Shown here: one piece after another, positions 33,220-43,440 of the stretch | How the letters are laid out: each line of letters starts with the position of its first letter | How positions within the stretch are numbered: the stretch's first letter is position 1 | Source of the DNA: Cristatella mucedo | Lineage: Eukaryota > Bryozoa > Phylactolaemata > Cristatellidae | Length of the DNA: 60,000 nucleotides | Direction: 5' to 3' | NCBI GenBank assembly: GCA_009760855.2 | Contig: WPIO01000021.1 | Span: forward strand, 2,432,501 to 2,492,500 | Position numbers and translations under genes: made by a program | Notes under the pieces: model-generated | Database searches by the model: none | What the model was told of the DNA's origin: nothing | The model's input: only the letters and a program-made list of their open reading frames with translations

Positions 33220-35950
33220 CTGAATCAGTGGGATAATCCCCCTGATAAAAAAAGAAAGTTGGCGTCGACAAGAATAAACGTCGATAGCCTACACGCTGTT
33301 TTAACCCAGTTTCGGCCGAAAAAGGCAGTTCCGTCTCTGTTTAGGAGTCTGCTTGCCACGTATGCTGGCAGCATGTGCTTCGCCTAAGACCGAGAAGAGA
33401 TAACCGCCTCGGCTAAGAATGAATCGACTTCCCTGGATGTGACTGGACGAAGGCCGTACCCTTTGCTAGCTCATCGAACTGTCTCTCTAGCATTCACGAT
33501 AGCACCTTAAATCTCCGATAGAATCCACCAAGTCAATTCGCCTTTCCCAAAAATATTTCTGGCGCAGTTTGTTTCGAAATTTTGCAGTCCTTTCTCAGGT
33601 GACTGAGGCGGCCACAGCAAAGCAGGTGACATATGTGTGACCCCCTCCCCCGTCCTACTCTCGGGGAAATCAGAAAGAAGTCACTGTACAAATCATCCAA
33701 CACAAGCGGTAGTGTACTCAGATCAGCATAGACATCAGCAGCATCCACACTTTTTCGGTGACGGCCGAGCACGGCACCTGTCAATAGCTTTTGGCATTAG
33801 AAGCTGTTTCTCCTCAGAAAGCTTTTTTGGACGGTTCTATCGGCCAGTCGGAGAGCCGGACGACCTGGGGATGCTTCACATAGGAAAACACTAAAGTAGC
33901 GCATGCGATCAAGGCAGCAGAGTTCATACGTAAAGTCAGTGAACGGCTGTTGGCTTTACTGCGTTCAGTGAAGCAATCGAAAGCTATCAGTGAATATCGG
34001 TGGCCTCGGCACATCGAAGTTACCCACAGTGTAGCCGAGTTCCAGGGGTCAGTGGGCTATTTCCCGCCAAGCGAGTGGCCGCCGCTCGCCATGCCGCTGA
34101 GCTAGTGTAAGACGAGCGGCAGTCGGATTAAACCTCTTTATAATATTGCATGCGCCAACAGCAACAGGGCAACTAGACAAGTCTACAGGGAGGATACTAC
34201 ACAAAGTAAACTATGGGGGCGCGAGACGACGAAGGCGGAGCACAGCCTCGGCCTGACTCAGTTGTTGAGGGCATAAGAACTGCTCAGCAGGAAACACCTC
34301 TGTCCTACGGCCTTGAGGAAGAGGACGCAGCCGCGCTAGTAGGACCATGACGTGATTTATATTGGCTGGCCTGTCAACCCTATAGTACCGGCTAGCAATT
34401 TAAGAATAGGGCCACGCTAGCCCAAGGTCGCTGTCGCCGCCAGCCGTCCTAGAGTTGCTGGACGGTTTCCGTGAGAACAAGAGAAGTGGATGAAGAGCAC
34501 ATGCGCTCTCGAGCAAGGGGAGGCAGACATTGCCGAAGTGATTGATATTGGCTGGCTTGTCAACTCCATTGTCCCGGCTAGTTACATAGCGATAGGGCGA
34601 CACTCGCTAGGTGATTCCTTCTTGGTCTTCGGCTCCGTCTCGAAGCCATCGCCGGTAGTTGCGGGACTCGTTTCACTGAAAGCGAGGGAAGAGGGCGGGC
34701 GGTTCGTCGGCGATTGAGGGACAGGACGAGATGGGGGCCACGAGGATTCGGTGGACGCCACCGAATATGGTCGCATCGCACCCGAGCTCGCAATTTTGTG
34801 TTTCTTCTGTGTTTTGTGTGTGCGTGCGCACGTGATCACGCTAAGAGTGCTTGGTGTACTGTATGAGGTATTCGTGCCGTTAAGGTGGAAGCGGAGCCCT
34901 AGTTCTCCAGTCAGGGTCTAGGCTCCGGTTCGGGCTTCGTCTGTTTGGGTCGTTCCCCACTAGAGACGTAAGTAGATTAAGTATGAGGACGTATTGCCTC
35001 CGCAAGAGTGCTTGTGCTGTTAAGAGCGTGAGAAGAGTGTGGAGATAAAAGTGAGCTAGACGCGCAGCGACTTTGTGCGCAGGTGAATAAAGCTCAGTAA
35101 AATCCCCAATTTGTGTGTCTCGCTTTCCAATTCACGCCGCTGACTCACGACCCCCTTTTGTAACGATAAGTAGGTCAGCGCCAGAAACGCTCGTTTTGTG
35201 GCGGCCTGCTTATTGCGCGGAGGCAGGTACCGAGCCACGTTCGGCGGTAGGCTATGCCGCTCGGTAAGCGGCAGGTTATGCCTACTCCGCCGAGCCTTCG
35301 GCGTTACATAAGCAAGTGCGAATAAACGTGTTAATCGGTCAGTCGGCTTCCCCAGTCCCGCAGTTGCACCGACTCCGTTCCAACAGTACGAGCGTACGCC
35401 GTAAAAGATACGGCTAGCTGAATAACTGCTTGGCTAGTCGGAGTCGAGGTCTACCACAGTCGAGAGCTTCTGTGAAAAGACACCAGCTCTCGAGGGGCCT
35501 CGAACACGCTACACGGGGAACGCGGAATATACAAGTCACAACAACGAGCGTACTATCTAGCTCCGCTCGGGCCTAGGACATTCGTTGCCTTGCGTGCGTT
35601 GCCGCATCGCCGGAGCACGCCTGCACCCGTCCAAGTGCATACCTCAGCGAGACCGGGAGCCTTCAACACCATGACTTACTCCGCCGACTTTCCTTACCAA
35701 AGAGCTCTGGGGACCTCTCGTCACCGCACATCCGGCCATGTCCATAGGTCAGACCCTGGCGTAGTCGGTGAGGCTTACTACATTACAGCCGTCTTGTTTC
35801 AGCGGACCGAACCTAGCATGGGTATAAAAGCTGTATGCAGCTCCTTGAATTCGCAGATCTGAGGTTATCTCGGCACCATAAGATTTTTCAGCGTCCCTGA
35901 GAACTCTGAACTGCGGAAATGAGAAAGCTGGCACCAACTTTCCAGCTAGT
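33220..35950 (+). mobile_element. GC-rich LTR-retroelement-like segment, unclassified
   Basis: This block is more GC-rich than its surroundings and has no convincing ORF. LTR-like traits are a degenerate tandem repeat of tattggctggc at 34353 and 34543, AATAAA at 35086-35091 and 35321-35326 followed by CT-rich sequence, and a 150-bp unit bounded by TGTAACG (35159-35165) and CGTTACA (35302-35308). No primer-binding site or gag/pol domain was found, so the class is unproven. Confidence 0.25.
35159..35308. repeat. 150-bp unit with TGTAACG/CGTTACA ends and internal hairpin
   Basis: Terminal inverted heptamers enclose a GC-rich imperfect hairpin whose arms are cggcggtaggctatgccgc and its near-complement, about 35240-35295. 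Could be a short LTR or a non-autonomous DNA element. Confidence 0.4.
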
Positions 35951-36456
35951 AGGCTCTGTAATTTTGAAAACTTCTTGAACCATTAAACGTCAATATGGAT
36001 ATATTCTCCGTCTTAAAATCGTTCAATTTTTTTTAGCCATCCTCGTCACCACAATGATGTTTGGCAAGAAAACGGTACAATCTGAACCAGTTAATCAGTG
36101 TATCTATTAATATTAAACCCAGGTGGGCTGAGCTGTCCAGGTGCCGGCCATGTATCAGGTATCAGGGAGTCCAAAACGTTCTGTGTCTGACAGGTACATT
36201 GCCCATTGGCTGGAAGAGCAATTTCTCGCATCGTAGTCTACAAGACTCATGACGACAGCCTAACGTATTCCCAAACTCATGGGGTGCTTTATAGCAGGGG
36301 ACCACTGGGCTGTGCATGCACAGATCGAATTAATCATATTAGTTTTACTCTTGTACTCTTGTACATCACTTGACCATAAGCCCGATAGAGGCGTGAACAG
36401 TGACTGGTCTGTACTTTCATTGAAATCTGATGTGAGGTGGCTCGCGGCAATAGTCG

Positions 36457-36612
36457 TGATGGCTCACTAGGTAAGACGGCTGCTTTTCACGACCTCGATC
36501 CTAAGGTCGTGGGTCTGAATCCTGAGTTGGGCGATCCTTTATTGCCGCTGCAAGTGGTGGTGATAGCTGTAAAGGCTTTTCTGTCACTATGCAAAAGAGG
36601 CTATTAAATCAG
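36457..36612 (+). mobile_element. SINE-A copy (tRNA-derived), best preserved
   Basis: A box tggctcactaggtaagac and B box gggtctgaatcct about 60 bp apart form a tRNA-like head. The body then reads gcgatcctttattgccgctg, gtggtgatagctgtaaaggc and aaagaggctattaaat. Pol III promoter spacing is as in tRNA genes. Confidence 0.8.
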
Positions 36613-36835
36613 TTCGAAAATAAACCTACACATATTTTGTGCCAAGCTCTGATGTCAGTGAGCAGTGCAAAAACCTTGCTCTTGTGGAAGTGTCATTGCC
36701 TTTATATGCCAGCTACACGAAAGCCTTCTAAACGGTTACAGATCTCTTAGCTTGCATTCCGTTATTTGGCATTTCAAAATTAAGATGCCTATTAACCTTT
36801 CCTCAATTTTTCACATTTCTTCTTCGAAAAAGATG

Positions 36836-36968
36836 CGACATGATGGTTCACTGGGTAAGGTGGTTGCTTTTCACTACCTCGATCTCGAGGACATGGGATG
36901 GAATCCTGTGGTGGGCGACCCTTTATTGCAGTGGTGGTAGTTGCTATAGAAAAAGAGGCTGTTAAATC
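36836..36968 (+). mobile_element. SINE-A copy
   Basis: Same layout as the copy 380 bp upstream: atggttcactgggtaagg head, gggatggaatcctg B-box region, gggcgaccctttattgc body, aaagaggctgttaaatc end. The body is shortened. Confidence 0.8.
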
Positions 36969-37204
36969 ATCTATTATCTCTACACTAGAGCCAAATACAC
37001 TCTGGAAATGACTCCGGAACAAAAATACCACCGTGCAATATAAACTGACCTCAATTCAAATTCACGTAGATTTTAATCATCTATGGATGTTTGCCATAAC
37101 TGGTCATTGTGTGACAAAAACTTCAGCATGGATGTAATAAAGATCCCTATTACTAAGAGTTCACTTCAGTTGTAGAAGATGAGGCTATGTACTAGGAACT
37201 AGCT

Positions 37205-37510
37205 TTTCGCGTTCGTTCACATAAAAACCGTAGGCGACAGCAGGTCACAGACTGTGGAAATTACTTCCATAGTTCCTAGACAACGGTATCTACTCTCCAG
37301 AAACTTAATGTAGCACGCCGTTTCCAGCCATCTTGAGCTGCTGTGTTATTCCAATAACTTCCTCAACTTTCCGTCTGACTCAGCAATAATTCTCACTTTC
37401 TCTTTGCTGCATGAGATGAAGTCTGCCGGGTCCTGTATGCTCGCGAAATGCCGTTCAGGCTTTACTTGGACTAAAGAAAAACTCGCTTGTGTAACACTTA
37501 CTTGGTCGTT
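37205..37510 (+). mobile_element. Family-2 LINE 3' fragment
   Basis: Aligns block by block with 19905-20175: gtaggcgacag, a degraded LWNSLP context, tttctctttgctgcatgaga, gaagtctgccggg. Confidence 0.7.
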
Positions 37511-37529
37511 TTTGATTTGATTAGTATCA

Positions 37530-37595
37530 GATGTATATACTTATGAGTATATATATACGTATATAATTATATGAGTATATATACATATACTTGTA
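37530..37595. repeat. AT-rich (TATA/GTATA) microsatellite
   Basis: Interrupted TA/GTATA runs. Confidence 0.85.
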
Positions 37596-38049
37596 CATTG
37601 CATTTTATTTGCTGCATATATCTTGTGCCTTAATCTCTAAATTCTTCACTCTGAAAAGGCTACTGGCTCTCGTGAACCCGTAACTGGTATTGTATTTCTG
37701 ATGCCTAGATTTCGTGGTTCGCGACATAAAAAACACAGTATATCTGTATTATGCCTCAGTTTCTGCAGCTGCAAATTTTAAAGAGACTTTTATCAAAAAA
37801 AGCTTATGAAGAAGTTGACCGTAAAAAGAAAAAAGCTTGAACAAAACTCCCAGATTTACCTGCGACCATTCCTATATTGGGACGAGTAGTATCATACCAG
37901 TTGAACTTTTGCAGCTTTCCATAAAGCTGAGAAAGTAAATTCCAGACAGATATTGACGAAAATCACTTCACACCATCAGCACGGCTGCAAGTGCATGATC
38001 GTCCTATCAAGGCTGCGTACTTAAATGGAGTCCTTTCGCTACTGCAGCT

Positions 38050-38084
38050 TTTGATAGTTTTGATAGTTTTGATAGTTTTGATAC
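38050..38084. repeat. Ten-base tandem repeat
   Basis: Four consecutive copies of ttttgatagt, perfect except for the last. Confidence 0.95.
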
Positions 38085-38454
38085 CCTGATCATCAAATCC
38101 TTCTTGCACGCTTGTGATCTCGACTACAAATTGGCCGGGTGGTGTAACCATGATTTAGGTCCTTTCTTAGTAGGACAATTCAAAGACCAGATGCAATTCC
38201 AAAACGGTCATCACTGAGCATATGAAGTGTGTGGTGCAGCATGGATTTTGTTTAGTGGCGATTTTCTCAGTATTTTATACTCTACCGCTTGCCGATCTAA
38301 TCCTTAGGCCAAAACCTGCAGTGTCGTGTATAAGCTGAAGACACACAGAGGTACTCGTTTTTTGATCATGTCATACCCTCAAGCATCTCAAACTCTCTCA
38401 AAGCCCTTAAAAGATGTATTTCTGACGATCACACTTGGATGGCAGAAAACTCTC

Positions 38455-38800
38455 TCAAACTGTAAACTACAGCCACAACGCAAGCAGCAGGCACATTGTA
38501 AGCAGGGACATGCTCACGAAGGACATATCACTAAGACCCACTGAACCCTGTAAAAAACGCGTGTTTTAAGCTTCTTTTTAAATGTCATGTCAGGGGACAT
38601 TGTGACATGCACAAGTAATGAGTTCAAGGCTTTGGGAGCATACGAACTAAAGGTACGGTCCCCAGTGGTTTTGAGGTCCGTACGAAGTACGGCTAAGCAA
38701 TTCGAATCGGCACAGGAGTTGAACGATTCTCGGCATGTTAGAGGTGGAGATCTGGTAAGAAGGTCTGGAGTCAGAGAATGAGGGGACCTAAAAGTTAGGA
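38455..38800 (-). mobile_element. Family-1 LINE C-terminal fragment, antisense
   Basis: The reverse complement matches the end of the family-1 ORF and 3' UTR (blocks for KAWNSL and for the post-stop atttagtgggt region). Confidence 0.7.
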
Positions 38801-38936
38801 AAACGTCCGATAAAGTGCAAGTGCAACATAATTGTAGTGAATGCTACCTACGTTTTCCTTTGTACTTTGAGTGCTCACCACTACATGATGCTGTGGCTAC
38901 TACTAACAAGGGTCCTACAACCAGCGGTGTCCTTTG

Positions 38937-39105
38937 AGCCTTCTTGTGAGCTTTTGCATGTTTTATGTCAGCATGACACTCTGGCTCTTTTGCACGCTCA
39001 TCCCTAAATGAGATAACTTGCTTTCATTAAATCTTGATTGCTGTTTCTCTTTCAGTGAATTCTAAAGCCTACGAATGAATATTTAATTCGCTGATGGTGC
39101 AATAC
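38937..39105 (+). mobile_element. Very old family-1 LINE 3' end
   Basis: Blocks gtcagcatgacactctgg, attgctgtttctctttcag and taatt.gctgatggtgc align in order with the 3' UTR of the 25 kb copy. Confidence 0.45.
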
Positions 39106-39154
39106 TTAATCATGTTAGTATTATTAACACTATTAGTAATTTCCATTTGTCTGC

Positions 39155-39330
39155 AATAATAAAAATAATAGTAATACGCTTGATAAAGTGCCCTCAGAGA
39201 ACTCAATCTATTTCTTGGCACTTCATATTTTCTGCAAAGGAAGCACGATCGATTGGTTAGTGGTAGCACGCTCAATAAAAACATGAGTAACGTGGTTAGG
39301 GGTGACATGCACAGGGTCAGCACTCAAGGT
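39155..39330 (-). mobile_element. Family-1 LINE 3' tail, antisense
   Basis: Reverse complement of the hairpin tail (gataaagtgccctcagagaa, ctcaatctatttcttgg) and 3' UTR, preceded by an AT-rich trinucleotide stretch. Confidence 0.85.
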
Positions 39331-40367
39331 AGGAAAATGGTCACTTAAAGTGAGCCCCTTCAGCTGTGCTGAGGAAACATTCGTACTTCAGCACTGACTG
39401 AATGAGCAAAATATTGCAGGACTACTCCATCAGGTTATGCCGCGCTTCGAGCAAAGCGAGCAGAGCCAAGCCGGTGCACAGGAAATACACCAGGGGCATC
39501 GTTCCCATACACCGTCGCCCGATGGCTAAATAAAAAACCAGAGTCCGCAAAAAAGATCTATCTTATGAAAGAAATCAGTTGAACCGTGAAGAACGATTGA
39601 CTTGGTGCTGGACTGGTTGGTCCTGATTTATTGACTGTGGGATCACACCGTGTGTTAATCTAGACGATTTTTCACATTAGGAGTGACGCCGTGATCTTTA
39701 TACAATTGTGAGGTAAAGACTTCTTCTTAAATGACGGCTGTTACTTAGAGTCTTAAGTAAAAGTTAGGACTTCGTAAATTTTGCTTGCAATTATTAAAGA
39801 TATTGCTAATGTCTTGAATTCTTGAAGATTTAAAAATTTAAGCTGGCCTTCGAATTACGTGACCTGAGCGAATGTTAAACTAACTTGTATCACCCATACT
39901 CAAAGATACATTCTGGTGTCAGAAGAAATAAGAATGTAATCCCGATTTAGAGTTATTTCAGAACCGAGCAAGCCTTAAATGCCTCTATTGATGGCTCTGG
40001 CCTAAAAAAGATGCTGTATTGAATTACCGTACTTTAGAAAATATGTGTTCCATGGACACCTATATCCGAAACTACGGAAGTCATTCTACGTATTACCATT
40101 CGTTAAACCGCAGTTACGGTGCTCGCTTAAATTCTCATTAACGTACAAAACTGTACAGCCATTAAATTTGTACAGCTTAAAGGAACAATTTTGAGTTGTC
40201 ATCTTAACATAAATGCTACCTATAGGTATTTTGAGGTTATTGTGCTGTCCTTAAAGACTCGAAAGCCAGTGAGGGTCCTAAATCAAACACATTGACTTAA
40301 GTATACTTCTACAGACCTCAAAGCCAAAAAGAGCATGGGATGTGAATAAATAAATTAATAAATAAAA
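39331..40367. other. Unassigned intergenic sequence
   Basis: AT-rich; no coding region or recognised repeat. Confidence 0.5.
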
Positions 40368-40505
40368 AATATTTTTATATAGCACCCTGAGAGAACTTAA
40401 TCCTAATTCAGGAGCTTCATATATGCCACAGGGCTCGAGGTCATGACCTCGGCCAGAGCTGGTCAAACCGAGCACCTTAACCACTGCACCAAACCAGCTC
40501 GGCAA
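40368..40505 (-). mobile_element. SINE-B, best preserved copy
   Basis: Minus strand: tRNA-like head with A box tggtgcagtggttaaggtgc and B-box region gaggtcatgacctcgagccc, linker gtggcatatatgaag, then a tail attaagttctctcagggtgc and an AT-rich end. The tail is the same type as the family-1 LINE tail. Confidence 0.8.
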
Positions 40506-40659
40506 GAACTGGGACGTACAAAAAAATAGTCACATAACCAAAGTTTCTCCTTCTTCTTCAGTCGGTAAGATGTGCTGTGCTTCTGCAACAATATAGTCAG
40601 ATAGTTTGAATTCGGGCCTTTATTGATTGCAAGAGACTAACATTCGCATTAAAAATCCA

Positions 40660-41130
40660 ATCAAAAACCAGGTCCGCTCATTTGTGGACTGTCTGGGGGA
40701 AATTGGCTTCGGTCTAACTCGTTAATCATAACACTCATATCGATGGCCGTATATTGGATCTTGTTGTCACTAATGTCTGACCCATTGACCTGGATGTACA
40801 GCAAATGACCATCTATTGTCATTGTTCAATCTCGTTTACAGTTAGTATGTTGATATATGGGCAGGGTAACGTTGAATTTATCCAGCAACGAGCTTTAAAA
40901 AAAATTGACACGGAGAGTTTTTTAAATCGCCTGTGGAGTAGACCTTCTTGATCTGCACCCAAACTTGACCAACAGCCTCGAAACCCTCACCGATGCAGTG
41001 TTATCTTTTTAATTTTGTTCCGCAAACCTGGTGGGTATGAATACAGGGGCATACGTTCAATTGCTTAATATTAACAGATCACCGGTCTTTGAAAGTCAAG
41101 CAGATACTAATATGGATGAGGCGGCAACAG
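40660..41130 (+). mobile_element. LINE endonuclease C-terminal and linker fragment
   Basis: Frames read NTHIDGRILDLVVTNV (the conserved THIxGxxLDLIIT motif of the APE endonuclease in CR1/L2 LINEs), then KKIDTESFLNRLWSRPS, the usual linker toward the RT. Broken by stops. Confidence 0.6.
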
Positions 41131-41934
41131 GCGCCTTATTACTATTATTACTTACTTAGTTTTGAGTGCAAAGTCACAGAGAACAATCTTCTAATCACCT
41201 AATAAGGCCCTGGCCTTGGCAACAGCCTCATAAGTGTGACCGTCTCCATCGGCAAGCAGATCAATTCCACTTTAGAATCTTTGCTGTGACTGGCAGCGAC
41301 CTCATTGGCAACGATGACCTTCAGATACATAGCTTTCGTTATCATTCCGCGGTGTCAGCTTGCAGGGACAAGGTCACATCCTTGTTCGAGACGGGTCATC
41401 CAGCAGCGACCCTGCAACAGTGATACCTCGTCTCCTTCACCTAGTCGAGCGACTGAAAGAAACTCTTTCAGGATTGAACAGCTAGAAGTTCTAAATTTAT
41501 TCAGTATTCCCTAAACAAACAAAATCTCAGCTATATTATTTTTGGCAATACTACACCTACATATTTTGATGGAAAGGAACCTCACCTAGGCTACAACATT
41601 AGACCATGCAGCGAAAAGATTAACGACTTGCAAAAACAACACCAAATCTAGAGAGCTACCAAAGGCTTATTCTAGATTAAAACACTGAGAGCTAGACTTG
41701 GTCAGGACAGCCGATTCTAAAATGGTATTCCAATAATTAAAACGTCCTCGGAGACCACTTCAGGTCGGTTAAAAGGGATATCTTTTCATTGACCCCTTTC
41801 TTACGACTATGGCATGTAGCTCAAGATTGCTTGGCCTATATGTCATTACGTATTCTCCTGCTATAGACCAGTATTGATAATTTCTCTCTCATGCTTTCCT
41901 ACTCCGACATGACTAAGTTTTTTTTAAAGTTAAC
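41131..41934. other. Unassigned sequence
   Basis: Short frames at 41166-41423 and 41305-41514 have no recognisable motif; possibly further LINE decay products. Confidence 0.4.
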
Positions 41935-42075
41935 AACCTCATTTATGTAGCTGCAGAAGAACCTTCACGGCTATCACCAATGCTTGCAATTGTCATTCCA
42001 TGATCGACCTCTACAGGACTCGAACCCACTAACCGAGTTGTGAAGAGCGACTATCTTATCCCCGGGTAAGACAGA
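41935..42075 (-). mobile_element. SINE-A copy, antisense
   Basis: Reverse complement shows the head with gtgggttcgagtcctg (good B box) and the body blocks gtgatagccgtgaaggttct and ctgcagctac. Confidence 0.7.
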
Positions 42076-42735
42076 GTGGCAATCATACAACCGCGACTGA
42101 TATCGGAGCTCAATTCGGATGGAACGGCCCTTAGTCACATTTCCATCATAGACTCACCCGTTTCCTGGTAAAACCTCATGAAGTTGACCGTACCAGTACA
42201 TGTAGACAGCCTGCCTTGCAAGGATAGCTAAGAACCGATTCTTTCCTAAGCAACAGTTAGATGTGCTGGTTAAATTAATCAATGGTCTGTCTGAAACTAA
42301 AGAATGTTATCAGCATTATCAGTACTCTTTTATGTTTAGTTGTCATTCTTAGATTCGATCCAGAGATAGAATGTCTGGAGCACCAATTTTCCAGGCAATT
42401 GATTCTAGGCTCCAGCTTTACTAAAGGCTGGAGGATAGACAGCTACAACTTTGAATAATGAAACGTGAGTATGCAACGGAATGAGCCGCGCGACTTAAGT
42501 TACTTGATTACAATAAATATATCACAAGATGACCATCTCAATGCGATTCAGGTAGTCGTGACCTGCCTTATTGCCTTTTTATCAATTTCGCATTCCATAC
42601 TATACACATTGCTGCCATACTCTAACTACGCTATTTCTTGTGCTGAAATTCAAAGTCATTTCATGTGACCGCATACGAAAAGTCAGTTGGGAGTATCTGA
42701 TTTGGTCAAGCAGTGACAGTTTTTTAAACCCGTTA

Positions 42736-43152
42736 TCCGAGGAAGGTCTGTGTGAGCGGCAGCGTTCGCCTAATCAGAGCTCTTCCGGCGACCGCGACCT
42801 TCCTCTTGACGGTGGCCTGGGTCTCAAGCCGGACCTGGTCGTCAACAACGGCACTGATTTGGTAATCTTTGGTGTGACTGTGCCGTTTGACGGCAGCGAG
42901 AATGCTCTGATTATGGTGGCCCGGAACAAGACCGATAAATATGCAGCCATTGCCCGGTCTTTCCTGACCGCTGACTACCGGTCTGCAGTCGTGAAGCCCC
43001 TCGTGGTCGGGGCTCTCGGCAGCTGGTTTCAAAACAGTGAAGCTTGCCTGGATGACCTCAGCATCCCATGCGCTGAGAGAAAGGCATTGCGGCGGCACTG
43101 CGTCTCCGACGCTATAAATAGGGCTCGGAAGCCGTGTGGCCACTGTTCCTGA
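42736..43152 (+). pseudogene. 3' end of a retrotransposon with restriction-like endonuclease (R2/NeSL-type)
   Basis: The open frame ends at TGA 43150-43152 and reads DGGLGLKPDLVVNNGTDLV, IFGVTVPFDGSENALIMVAR, NKTDKYAAI and later VVKPLVVGALGSW. This is the restriction-like (PDDEXK) endonuclease region at the C terminus of R2/NeSL/HERO-type non-LTR elements, with KPD kept at 42826-42834. The usual Asp before VTVPF is Gly (codon 42871-42873), so it is probably inactive. The RT domain is absent. Its high GC contrasts with flanking TA-rich sequence, suggesting a separate insertion. Confidence 0.65.
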
Positions 43153-43215
43153 ACCGGGAGGCCCGGGTAGTACCCGCGACCCCTGCAGGACAGGGCACCG
43201 CCGGTAAATGGTACA
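43153..43215 (+). other. GC-rich tail after the endonuclease fragment
   Basis: GC-rich sequence with a cgggaggcccgg inverted motif, presumably the retrotransposon 3' UTR, ending abruptly at AT-rich DNA. Confidence 0.4.
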
Positions 43216-43239
43216 TACTAGTTAAAAAAATTCAATAAA

Positions 43240-43339
43240 TCACTATATATATATATATATATATATAACCCTATATAAATATAAATAAATAAATATATAA
43301 TCTATATATATATATATACAGTATAAATATATACAGTAT

Positions 43340-43374
<35 letters not shown>

Positions 43375-43440
43375 CAATATATATATATATACAATATATA
43401 TATATATATACAATATATATATATATATATATTTATATGT
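43240..43440. repeat. (TA)n microsatellite cluster
   Basis: Several TA runs with CA and TACAA interruptions over about 200 bases, directly after the retrotransposon fragment. Confidence 0.97.

Noticed and set aside
42733-43143. Minus-strand 136-codon frame
   Set aside because: It is the shadow of the restriction-like endonuclease fragment, whose plus-strand motifs (KPDLVV, VTVPF) are the recognisable ones.
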